Origin: Myroides oncorhynchi
GTDB lineage: Bacteria > Bacteroidota > Bacteroidia > Flavobacteriales > Flavobacteriaceae
Reading direction: 5' to 3'
Length of the DNA stretch: 64,000 nt
Assembly (NCBI RefSeq): GCF_020905415.1
Contig: NZ_JAJJMP010000001.1
Span: forward strand, 2,925,501 to 2,989,500
Shown: positions 18,704 through 26,679 of the stretch, piece by piece
How the letters are laid out: each line of letters begins with the position of its first letter
Position numbering within the stretch: position 1 is the stretch's first letter
Notes under the pieces: model-generated
The model's input: the letters and a program-made list of their open reading frames with translations, nothing else
Told to the model about the DNA's origin: nothing
Databases searched by the model: none
Position numbers and translations under genes: made by a program

Positions 18704-19510
18704 ATGAAAACAAAAATTTATATTCAGCCTTATCTGTCATCAGATATAGATAATAGTCTTGTTAATGAAATCTTAAATAAAAATAACTACAATGTCGTTA
18801 GACTAATTAATTTGTATTTGTTAGAATTAAAGTTGAAAAAAACATACAAAATTAATTGCTATTTGCATAATAAAGAAATAGAGACAACAGTAGAGACAAC
18901 AGGTAATGTGTTAAATATTAACAGCTCTTATGTAAAAAAACCTGATTGTATTGAAGAAATAATTGATTTCTATTGTGATATATTAGTTTTTTTAGAATTA
19001 GATATAAATATTGATGTTATAAAAAAATATGTTAAAGAATCTATAGGTAGAAAAAAAATAGTGTTTTCTAAAATAAAAAAGAATAGGTTTTATTCTTACG
19101 AGATGTTTTTTACTTTCAAAGGAATTGATAAATTGTTAATAGGAGTAAATATTTATAATCAACAAGGCCATTTTCTAAGAGAAATAGCTTTTATGACTAC
19201 ACCTTTAGGTGTTATTATTTATGATATAATTGATAATAATATAAAAAAAACTAGTTGGTTTGACAATGAACACATTAAAATACTAAAACCTAATAACGTT
19301 GATTATTGGTTAATAAATATAAATGGGCAAGTGGATTTTTTTTATGAAAGAGCTGAGTCTGGTGATGCTCATGGCCAATATGATTTAGCACTTATGTATA
19401 AGGAAGGTAGAGGAGTCTTGAAAAATTTAGATTTGTATAATTTTTGGATAAATGAATCTGCAAAACAAGATTATAAAAAGGCTTTGGAATTAATTAATAG
19501 ATTTATATAA
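18704..19510 (+). CDS. Probable immunity protein of the orphan tip, with C-terminal Sel1-like repeat
   Basis: A 268-residue protein read from the ATG at 18704, which follows the orphan Rhs stop by 4 bases; the frame is open 18 codons further upstream but that part overlaps the toxin tip. The C-terminal end (ESGDAHGQYDLALMYKEGRG) is a Sel1-like repeat; the rest is unrecognised and very AT-rich. The position directly behind the tip makes it the likely antidote to the GIY-YIG/URI-like toxin. A terminator follows 21 bases later. Confidence 0.6.
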   Translation: MKTKIYIQPYLSSDIDNSLVNEILNKNNYNVVRLINLYLLELKLKKTYKINCYLHNKEIETTVETTGNVLNINSSYVKKPDCIEEIIDFYCDILVFLELDINIDVIKKYVKESIGRKKIVFSKIKKNRFYSYEMFFTFKGIDKLLIGVNIYNQQGHFLREIAFMTTPLGVIIYDIIDNNIKKTSWFDNEHIKILKPNNVDYWLININGQVDFFYERAESGDAHGQYDLALMYKEGRGVLKNLDLYNFWINESAKQDYKKALELINRFI

Positions 19511-19531
19511 ATAATTTAGAGTAATAAAGAA

Positions 19532-19567
19532 GAAGAGGATATTTACTATAGGTATCCTCTTTTTTTA
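19532..19567 (+). terminator. Terminator after the orphan Rhs/immunity cassette
   Basis: Stem AGAGGATA / TATCCTCT with an 11-base loop followed by a run of T. Confidence 0.75.
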
Positions 19568-19571
19568 TCAA

Positions 19572-20071
19572 ACTTCGAGGGAGACTCTCCTATCGACTAT
19601 AGTATTATGTAGCTAAGTAAGATTGTCAATAGAGATGGGGCATCTATTGTATTTATCTATTCAAAAGACGGCCATCTTTTAGAGATACGCGATAGTATGT
19701 ACCGCGTGATTAAGGTTAGTACAGACAATAAAGGATGTATTGAGTCTATGAGTATGGATCACCCCGATCTAGTAGATGTTAGTTTTACCCCAGTAAGGTA
19801 TCAGTATGATAATAGGGGGCGTATGACACGTTTTTACGATGCTCAGAATATTTACAATGAACTTAGCTGGGAAAGACATCTAATAAAAAGTAGAAAATTT
19901 AACAACGGAGTTGTATTTAGTTTTGAATACGACAAACAAGATAGATGTACTGCGGCTGTTAACTCAGCAGGACTATTTAGTTATTATTTTGCCTATTATA
20001 AGGGGTATACAGAAGTAACCAATAGTATTGGTTCAATAAGCACATATTATCATAAAAAAGGTATAGTTAAT
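19572..20071 (+). pseudogene. Third Rhs core remnant, no tip
   Basis: About 500 bases repeating 10861-11360 of the first Rhs gene. The first 40 bases are degraded and contain an in-frame TAG; the rest is nearly identical. Similarity stops abruptly at 20071 and is followed directly by the minus-strand phosphoribosyltransferase gene. A 140-residue frame survives from an internal Met at 19697 but ends in unrelated codons. It marks the edge of the Rhs cassette array or an insertion or deletion breakpoint. Confidence 0.85.
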
Positions 20072-20115
20072 CACTTAAATATCAATATATTTTGTTTTTT
20101 GTCGTGTACTTTAGA

Positions 20116-20729
20116 TTAATCACATAAAGTTCTTGCTATAAACATCCCCCTTATATTATAATCTGGATTGATGTCTAACAGAATATTTTTTACTGCTTTA
20201 TATTGAGCACCAGAAGTAATCACATCATCAAAAATAATTATATTATTCTTCAATATAGGAATTAATTTTTTATCATATTTAATTATATTCTGATGAAACT
20301 CTACTGATCTATTATTAACATTTTGATTAGTATGAGAAGGTTCTCTTGTTTCCTCAATAAAAAAAATATCAACAACTACATCAGAAAGTCCTGCATGTTC
20401 TAGAATCTGTAATAATCTATCATCATATAATGGATCGCTTTTAGATTTTGAAGGAGGTATAACTACAATTGACCAATTTGCTTTAACTACCTTAACATTT
20501 AAAGCTGTACTCATCGATTTTCCTAAAAACTTTATACTCCTTTTTTTATGATTTACATATGGATCATTAATAGGTTTCTTAATATTTAAGATATGACTAT
20601 TATAGTGAACTCCTTTACCTCCACAATATTTTAAAGCATAGACACACTTATCACTTTTATCTAAAAATTGCTTGGACGTTCTCCTAGTGGATTACCATCT
20701 ATTTCTATAAACCTTGCAAAACTATTCAT
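20116..20729 (-). CDS. ShosT-like phosphoribosyltransferase, frameshifted near its 5' end
   Basis: Type I phosphoribosyltransferase. The PRPP-binding motif IIIFDDVITSGA lies near the C terminus, with WSIVVIPPS further up. Paired with the DprA-like gene it matches the ShosTA toxin-antitoxin/anti-phage architecture, in which the PRTase is the toxic partner. The best start is the ATG at 20729, which overlaps the DprA gene by 8 bases, but that frame stops after 22 codons at 20661. The rest continues in the -1 frame without a start until a Met at 20514 (132 residues), yet stays open up to the break. A single base change near 20674, or a -1 slip on TTTTT at 20667-20663 just before the TAG, would give a protein of about 204 residues. 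Confidence 0.65.
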
Positions 20730-21627
20730 GAGTACTTAAATTTTGCATTATATCACCAAAATCATTTACTCTAGTAGCACCTAATTTTTCAAACTTACTT
20801 GGCCATGAAATAGCAGTATTCTCAAAACAACTCTGGAGAATGAATAGCTTTCTTCCTTGTTCAAGTGCTGCTTTTGCTTGAATTAAAGTGCCAGAAGTAT
20901 CACTCGCTTCTACAATTATAGTAGCTTCAGAAATTGCTGACATTGTCTTATTTCGCTCTGGAAAAAACAGTCTATTACCACGATATGTTTGTTCGGAATA
21001 TCTTAGAAAAGGGACTTGACTTACTAATAAGAAGTTTTTAGCTATATATTTTTGTAATTCTTCATTCTTCTTTGGGTAATATTCATCTAAAGGAGTACCT
21101 ATCACAGCAATAGTATTACCATTATTTTCTATTGCAGTTTGATGAGCTACTGTATCTATTCCTTCTGCTAATCCTGATATAATGGTAAATCCATTTTTTA
21201 TTAAAAGACGTGCTAATTTACTTGCTCTTCTTAGTCCTTCCTCTGATGGTTTTCTTGATCCTACAATAGCTATAGATCTACTGTTTATTAAATCAATACA
21301 TCCTTGATAATAAAGTACTTCTATAGGTTCTTTAGCATCTTTCAATTTTTGTGGATAATCAAAAGACTTACTTAAGATAAAATCAAAATCAAAACTTGAT
21401 TCTTTATAAAATCGTTTTTTCAATCTATCTTTTGCCTCTAAAACAAATTCTTCTGAAATTAATTCAGAAGGTAATACATTCTTATTAATCAACATTGCTG
21501 CTAATTTCTGATAATTAATACTTCGATCCTTTGACCATATTGCTTCATATGCTGCCATTTCTTCAAATGGTGAATAAGTATTAACAAAATCCATTTCTTT
21601 TCCGTGATCAATAAAAGCAATCTCCAT
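20722..21627 (-). CDS. DprA/Smf-like protein, ShosA-like antitoxin
   Basis: A 301-residue DprA-family Rossmann protein: AIVGSRKPSEEG (120-130), SGLAEGIDTVAHQTA (151-165), AVIGTPLDEYYP, FFPERNKTMS (221-230) and VEASDTSGTLIQA (239-251) are the standard nucleotide/ssDNA-binding motifs. Housekeeping DprA loads RecA during transformation, but here the N-terminal ~90 residues are unusual and the gene overlaps a phosphoribosyltransferase by 8 bases. That pair is the signature of ShosTA, where the DprA-like protein neutralises the toxin. It could instead be a duplicated competence gene; the overlapping PRTase makes that less likely. Confidence 0.75.
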   Translation of the reverse strand: MEIAFIDHGKEMDFVNTYSPFEEMAAYEAIWSKDRSINYQKLAAMLINKNVLPSELISEEFVLEAKDRLKKRFYKESSFDFDFILSKSFDYPQKLKDAKEPIEVLYYQGCIDLINSRSIAIVGSRKPSEEGLRRASKLARLLIKNGFTIISGLAEGIDTVAHQTAIENNGNTIAVIGTPLDEYYPKKNEELQKYIAKNFLLVSQVPFLRYSEQTYRGNRLFFPERNKTMSAISEATIIVEASDTSGTLIQAKAALEQGRKLFILQSCFENTAISWPSKFEKLGATRVNDFGDIMQNLSTHE

Positions 21628-21798
21628 AAAACATTTTTTTTATACTAATGCAAGTTAAACCAATTATTAAACTCCACAAATAAAAACAATATTAGATATA
21701 TCAACTCAAAATGTACATCTATACTTATTTATCCATTAAATCAATTTTCTTCTCTTTTTTATGCCTTTTTTTAAATGTTTAGGAGGCTATTGATTGCT

Positions 21799-22269
21799 TT
21801 AAAATAAATCATCCTTTATTAGTTTTGCTCCACCTAAACTAGCAGCATGTTTTATAGCTTTAATTATTTTTTGTACAACCACCTCAGGGGTATTTGGAAG
21901 AAGAATTAACTCAATAAAGGTTTCTTTCTTTTTCTGTTCTTCTAACTTATCTGTTGTTGCATTTACATATTGTTGACTATAACTATTTCCTGTAATAACA
22001 ATAGAAATAAAATTGCTGCTAGAATTATAAGATACTGACCTAATGTCTTGAAGATTTATAACTGCAATACTAACAGGGGGATAACCTAATAAGTTATAAT
22101 ATCCAACCGTCTTTTTTATTGTTTGATCTACACACTTTGTTGGCTCATTTTTACTCAACGAATAATTTAACACATTTACTTGAATGTATTCCATCGTTTC
22201 TTCAAGGGTTTGTGCTTTTATAGTAAATGTTGTTACTATAAATAGAAAAATTGTAAATAGTTTTCTCAT
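21799..22269 (-). CDS. Secreted/periplasmic protein of unknown function
   Basis: A 156-residue protein with a clear signal peptide (MRKLFTIFLFIVTTFTIKAQ, cleavage probably after KAQ). The mature part has beta-strand patterns (SVSYNSSSNFISIVITG) and an amphipathic C-terminal helix. I do not recognise a family. It lies 110 bases downstream of the outer-membrane protein at 22380-23762 on the same strand, so the two may be expressed together. Confidence 0.6.
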   Translation of the reverse strand: MRKLFTIFLFIVTTFTIKAQTLEETMEYIQVNVLNYSLSKNEPTKCVDQTIKKTVGYYNLLGYPPVSIAVINLQDIRSVSYNSSSNFISIVITGNSYSQQYVNATTDKLEEQKKKETFIELILLPNTPEVVVQKIIKAIKHAASLGGAKLIKDDLF

Positions 22270-22379
22270 AACTGTTTTGTTTAATTAGTATTTTTCTTTT
22301 TTAAATAGGCTTGTTTGTAAATGAAAAGGCTCATTAAACTCCTAATAGATTTATAACTTGATAAATTTTAATGATTTTT

Positions 22380-23762
22380 TTAGAAATCTAATGCTTTAGC
22401 TAAGCCAACTTGAAGCTGGAAAAAATCTTGTTTTCTGTCATTAAAAATGAGATAGTTTGTAAAGCGTAAGAATATCTTATCTCTAGATTCTTTCTTTGAG
22501 GATTTATAAAAAATCTCTCCACTTACTGGTAGCATTTTATGATGAATATTTTCAAAATACTCATTATCATTGAGCTTTAACCACATATACTTTATATTAA
22601 GTGTAGCACCGAAATTGTCCACTATCATAGATTTGAGACTGGCATCTAAATATTTTATATGGTTAATTGCCTCTGTATTTTCTGCATTAACCACAAGGTT
22701 GGTTGAGGTAAACATATAACCAAAATTTAGTTCAGCAATGTTTGATGGTCTCCAATGCCAACGCAAAATTGAAAGATTACCTCCAATGGCTATATTGTGT
22801 GTTCTAAATATTTCTACGGGGTTTATTTTTTGATTACTTGTAATAGTATTGTCAAACTTACTATCTACTCGATTGTAGTTGAAATAAGGCTCAATCCAAG
22901 AAAATAGATACCCGAATTTTTCCTTTATGTTTTTTCTGTGTATGAAAAATTTAGCTTTGGTTTCAAAATTTACAAGTGCATTGGGTTGATCTGCTAATAG
23001 CCCTAAAAGATCGGAATATGCCGTAAAACTAACGATGCTATTCAAATTGTTATCTTTTTTGAGTAGTTTTTTATTTAAAGATGTATCTATATTGCTAAGA
23101 GAAAACCTCCCATCATCTGGTAGATATCCAAACCTTCTGTCTGTATCGAAAATCACGACATTTTTTAATAGTACAAATTTTTGGTTATCAGAATCATACA
23201 GCTTGTCATCTGATCTAGAGTCAAGATAAAGTAGTGCTATAGGAGCAGTTCTATTGCTATAGGTTGTACCATCATTAAGGTAAACCTTGATAAACTCCAG
23301 TATTCCTTCTCTAATATCAAATTTTATGCTGTCTATTTTTATAATTTCTTGTTCAAACTTCTTGTTAGTGCTTTTAATTTCTACTTGTAATGCAGAGTAA
23401 GATTTATTTTCTTTCTTCTGTTTTTGCATCAAGTCCAGATAGAGTTTAGTGAGTTGGGTATTTATATTTTCTTTCTCTTTAGGATTAATACTATTTTTAA
23501 GTTCAGATGTAAGTGCGTTATCAAAAACAATCGTTGTTTCTCTAATTCTTATTTCTCCAATTATAGTCTTTGAGTCTTGTTGATTCACAATTTTTCTAAC
23601 TACTTCGATTATCTCTTGTTTCTGTGTTTTTACAGGGACATCGGAATTTAGGGTAATACCTAAACCTATTACTTTAATCTGATTATCGGTGTAAATTGTA
23701 TTTTTTTGCCCCCAAACTACTCCCGTCCAAAGTAGAAGCAGCATTAGTAATTTTGCCTTCAT
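22380..23762 (-). CDS. Probable outer-membrane beta-barrel protein, unknown function
   Basis: A 460-residue protein with a signal peptide (MKAKLLMLLLLWTGVVWGQ). The C-terminal ~200 residues alternate polar and hydrophobic residues and end in a terminal phenylalanine (LQVGLAKALDF), typical of outer-membrane barrels. The N-terminal ~180 residues are lysine/glutamate-rich and probably periplasmic. No named family is recognised. Confidence 0.6.
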   Translation of the reverse strand: MKAKLLMLLLLWTGVVWGQKNTIYTDNQIKVIGLGITLNSDVPVKTQKQEIIEVVRKIVNQQDSKTIIGEIRIRETTIVFDNALTSELKNSINPKEKENINTQLTKLYLDLMQKQKKENKSYSALQVEIKSTNKKFEQEIIKIDSIKFDIREGILEFIKVYLNDGTTYSNRTAPIALLYLDSRSDDKLYDSDNQKFVLLKNVVIFDTDRRFGYLPDDGRFSLSNIDTSLNKKLLKKDNNLNSIVSFTAYSDLLGLLADQPNALVNFETKAKFFIHRKNIKEKFGYLFSWIEPYFNYNRVDSKFDNTITSNQKINPVEIFRTHNIAIGGNLSILRWHWRPSNIAELNFGYMFTSTNLVVNAENTEAINHIKYLDASLKSMIVDNFGATLNIKYMWLKLNDNEYFENIHHKMLPVSGEIFYKSSKKESRDKIFLRFTNYLIFNDRKQDFFQLQVGLAKALDF

Positions 23763-24158
23763 GGTTTATTTATTTTAAAAGTTAAAATGCTTCTTTTTCT
23801 CTTTGGACAAAAAGTCTAAGGCTTTAGAAATCCTTTTGTTTTTGTTGTAGGTATGATACTTTATTTATTGGTTTGGTTTAAAGTGTATGTATAGCACTCC
23901 CTTTTTAGAGTATAGAGGTAGTTTTTTTACTTTCATATGGTAAATTGGAATACTTCTTAGGGTTATTGAATCGTTTAAGTTAAATACTTCTGTGGCTTGT
24001 TATGCCAAATCGTTATTACCAAAAAGACAAGTGTTGTAACTACCAAGTTTTTATTGTTTTTAGAGCTTCATTATTCAAAAGGAAATCAAGAATTTATATC
24101 TGATTAAAAACATGGACCCTTATTTATACGATAACAGAGTTAGTAAAATAATTGGTTG
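23763..24158. other. Intergenic, no gene seen
   Basis: About 400 AT-rich bases between two minus-strand genes for exported proteins. No open frame, hairpin terminator or clear promoter box could be supported. Confidence 0.5.
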
Positions 24159-24614
24159 TTATTTGAAACATTCTAACGATATATAAACTGATTCACTATT
24201 AGCAGGATTATATCTATCGTTTTTGTATTCAGCAATCATGGTCTTGCGGTTTGTATCTGCTTTGTCATAGGATTCAAATAATTTAATATCTGCAAAATGA
24301 TGGTTGATATTATAACCTACCAGTTTGAGTCCGTAATCATACTCCACTCTTAATTTACTTTTTACAATAGATCTGACGGGTGTGATCTCGTAGGTTCCTC
24401 TTTCTAGATTGGATAAAGACACTTGATAATCTTTGCAAAACTTTACTTCAAATATGTTAGAGATAATTAATCGATTTACTTTATCTGAAGCTATAGTTTC
24501 CGATTTTTCTTTTGCACTAACATATCCATAAAAGGTTTGTGCTTTTAAGTTTTGTGTCCCTAGCAATAGAATCATACCGAAAATACCTACTAGTTTTGTT
24601 GTTTGTGTGTTCAT
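24159..24614 (-). CDS. Exported protein of unknown function
   Basis: A 151-residue protein with a signal peptide (hydrophobic 8-20, cleavage probably after NLKAQ). The mature part contains two Cys residues (FCKDYQ and a C-terminal ECFK) and beta-strand patterns. It is divergently transcribed from the PAS-LuxR regulator with a promoter box of its own 26 bases upstream, so that regulator may control it. Confidence 0.6.
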   Translation of the reverse strand: MNTQTTKLVGIFGMILLLGTQNLKAQTFYGYVSAKEKSETIASDKVNRLIISNIFEVKFCKDYQVSLSNLERGTYEITPVRSIVKSKLRVEYDYGLKLVGYNINHHFADIKLFESYDKADTNRKTMIAEYKNDRYNPANSESVYISLECFK

Positions 24615-24640
24615 TCTTTTATATGTTAAAATTATATTAA

Positions 24641-24648
24641 CAAAGGTA
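24641..24648 (-). promoter_or_regulatory. -7 promoter box for the gene ending at 24159
   Basis: On the minus strand the sequence reads TACCTTTG, an exact TAnnTTTG match, 26 bases before the start codon. Confidence 0.5.
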
Positions 24649-24655
24649 TTTTTTA

Positions 24656-24663
24656 TATTTTTG
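24656..24663 (+). promoter_or_regulatory. -7 promoter box for the PAS-LuxR regulator
   Basis: TATTTTTG matches TAnnTTTG and lies 29 bases before the TTG start (59 before the ATG). It is only 7 bases from the opposite-facing box, so the two promoters must compete or be co-regulated. Confidence 0.45.
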
Positions 24664-24692
24664 ATATAAAATAGCTACATCTAGCTATAGCC

Positions 24693-25481
24693 TTGAAAAC
24701 AAAAACCTTAGTTTCACTATTGATGGATAATAGAATAGATAAATTACGCGATATTTGGGATGATATTCCCAGGGGCTTAACCGAGTCAATCGATCTTTTT
24801 GAACAAGATCTGATTAATCGTTATATGGATGTATTTCACTTTGGTGATTATTTTTATTTAATTTTCAATACTCTAAAAGCAGAAGTAGAGTATGTAAGTC
24901 CCAATATTAAAAAAGTACTGGGATATAATGCAGATGCGTTTTTCCTAGAACAGATAATTAGTAATATTCACCCTGAGGATTTACCTTATTTTTATCATTA
25001 CGAACAAAGTGCGGTTCGCTTTTTCATGGGACTGTCTCAAGAACTAATCTTTAAATATAAATTTGCTTATGATTATCGATTTAAAACGCAAGATGGAAGT
25101 TATAAGCGCATTCAACAACAAATCGTACCTCTTTTTTATTTTCCTGAGGGTGGTGCGCGCACATTGGGCATTTTCACCGATCTAACGCATTTAAATATAA
25201 CGGGAATTCCTAAATTATCTTTTATTGGTATGCAAGATGCTCCTTCTTACTACAATGTCCATTTAACACAAGAGTTCACTATTGCAAACAAACTCTTTAC
25301 TGCCAAAGAACAGGAAATACTACATTATATGGTACAAGGCAAAAAAAGTGAAGAAATTGCCTTGCTATTAGAGCGAAGTATTTTTACAATCCGCAACCAC
25401 CGCAAGAATATCTTGCAAAAATCAGGCTGTATGAATTTACAAGAATTGCTAGTTAAATCAATCCGAGAAGGTTGGGTGTAA
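24693..25481 (+). CDS. PAS-domain LuxR-family transcription regulator
   Basis: A 262-residue protein. A PAS-like sensor domain spans about 45-160 (FHFGDYFYLIFNTLKAEVEYVSPNIKKVLGYNADAF, IHPEDLPYF, YRFKTQDGSYKRI). The C-terminal 65 residues are a LuxR/GerE helix-turn-helix (FTAKEQEILHYMVQGKKSEEIA, then SIFTIRNHRKNILQKSG). No signal peptide or membrane segment, so it acts in the cytoplasm and senses an internal signal. The frame starts with TTG at 24693; an ATG at 24723 (residue 11) is an equally good start. Confidence 0.8.
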   Translation: MKTKTLVSLLMDNRIDKLRDIWDDIPRGLTESIDLFEQDLINRYMDVFHFGDYFYLIFNTLKAEVEYVSPNIKKVLGYNADAFFLEQIISNIHPEDLPYFYHYEQSAVRFFMGLSQELIFKYKFAYDYRFKTQDGSYKRIQQQIVPLFYFPEGGARTLGIFTDLTHLNITGIPKLSFIGMQDAPSYYNVHLTQEFTIANKLFTAKEQEILHYMVQGKKSEEIALLLERSIFTIRNHRKNILQKSGCMNLQELLVKSIREGWV

Positions 25482-25663
25482 AGTATTTTGTTGGTTAAAA
25501 GTTACAAGTTACAAGGAGTACTGCTGGGAAGAGTGAATTTCAACTAGTATATTAAAATAAATGCAGTATGTGTAGGGATATAACCATCATAGTTTGGTCT
25601 TGTAAAACAATAAAGGCAATAAGTAAACGTCGGGGTTATTAATCTTCCATAAAAAGGGGGTAA

Positions 25664-25701
25664 AGAAAAAGCCAAGAATAAAAATTATCTTGGCTTTTTC
25701 T
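25664..25701. terminator. Bidirectional terminator between luxR-type gene and small secreted protein
   Basis: Perfect 14-base stem AGAAAAAGCCAAGA / TCTTGGCTTTTTCT with T-runs on either strand. The same AAAGCCAAGA..TCTTGGCTTT hairpin follows the two related genes at 31.8 and 32.6 kb. Confidence 0.8.
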
Positions 25702-25705
25702 ATTT

Positions 25706-26017
25706 CTAAGGTCTTATTAATATACCTGGGTTTTTTTCACTTTTATCTAAAAGGGTAACACCATCAGGAAAAACACCATATTGACATAAGTACTCTGTAA
25801 TAACTTTAGCGGATACATCAGCATATCGTTTACAAGCTTCAACAGTATATTCAAATCTATTAATAGCATCTTCAGAACCTTCACAAGGCTGTACAATCCT
25901 AAGTGCACATAAAGGTTCTTTTTCAGGAGGAGGTCCAATAGGAGGACCAACTGTTGATTCTTGAGCAAAAGCTCCAATGGAGAAAAGAACTACAAGAATA
26001 GTTAATAAATTTTTCAT
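25706..26017 (-). CDS. Small Cys-containing secreted protein (copy 1 of 3)
   Basis: A 103-residue protein with a signal peptide (MKNLLTILVVLFSIGAFAQ), a proline-rich GPPIGPPPEKEP linker and a compact helical domain with four cysteines (CALRIVQPC, EACKRY, YLCQYG), which probably form disulfides in the periplasm or outside the cell. I recognise no family. Two relatives, one with a stop codon, lie on the other side of the phytase operon; leader and terminator are copied with the gene. Confidence 0.65.
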   Translation of the reverse strand: MKNLLTILVVLFSIGAFAQESTVGPPIGPPPEKEPLCALRIVQPCEGSEDAINRFEYTVEACKRYADVSAKVITEYLCQYGVFPDGVTLLDKSEKNPGILIRP

Positions 26018-26679
26018 GATAATGTTTTATTGGTTAAGTATAAATATAATAAATTAACTTAATATTATTATAATAAATAAACTCAAATATTTAGTTTATT
26101 TATTAAATAAGATAAATTATTAAGCAATTGAGTATTTAAGTTCAAACTAAATATTAATCTATGTTTTAAGTGATTTATGAGCCTTGGTCTAGGGATTCTT
26201 TAACCTTATTTAATTTTAAATAAAACTGGCTAGAATAAAAAAAAAGTTATTTGGCTGGTAACTAGTTTTTTATGGGTATAAGAGAAGATTAATTAAAAGT
26301 AATCACAAAGTTAATTCTTTTAAGACTTAGGCCATAATAGAGTGGGGGTGTTATTGGATAAAAAAACGTATACAAATGTATTTCTGTGGTATAATTAGTT
26401 TTTACTTGTCTGGGTAAGACAGACCTATTTTGAGACAATCTTACTTAACAATTTCTTAATTTTTATAAATGTAATTAATCCCCAATAAACTAGAAACTAT
26501 TGTGATAAATGGAGTTGTTGTATGTGTGATTTTATGATGTTTATTGTTTTTTTTAATACTTATTTGTGTAATATATGTATTAAATGTTTTGATTTAAGTA
26601 TTTGTAATGGTAATGATATAGCAACATTCTGCTAAGGGGTTGATCTTAATTTAGCCTAAAATCAATTGACATTATAATT
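26018..26679. other. Divergent intergenic region upstream of the TonB-dependent receptor operon
   Basis: About 660 very AT-rich bases that must hold the promoters for the small secreted protein (minus) and the receptor operon (plus). No exact TAnnTTTG box at a fitting distance was found and no gene could be supported. The first ~60 bases upstream of the minus gene (AAATATAATAAATTAACTT core) recur upstream of copy 3 near 32.9 kb. Confidence 0.4.

Noticed and set aside
19697..20119. A 140-residue Rhs gene starting at the internal Met
   Set aside because: It begins in the middle of the Rhs core, has an in-frame stop just upstream and ends in unrelated codons; treated as a remnant.
20722..21627. 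Reading the DprA-like gene as plain natural-competence dprA
   Set aside because: Not excluded, but the 8-base overlap with a phosphoribosyltransferase and the unusual N-terminal 90 residues fit ShosTA better.
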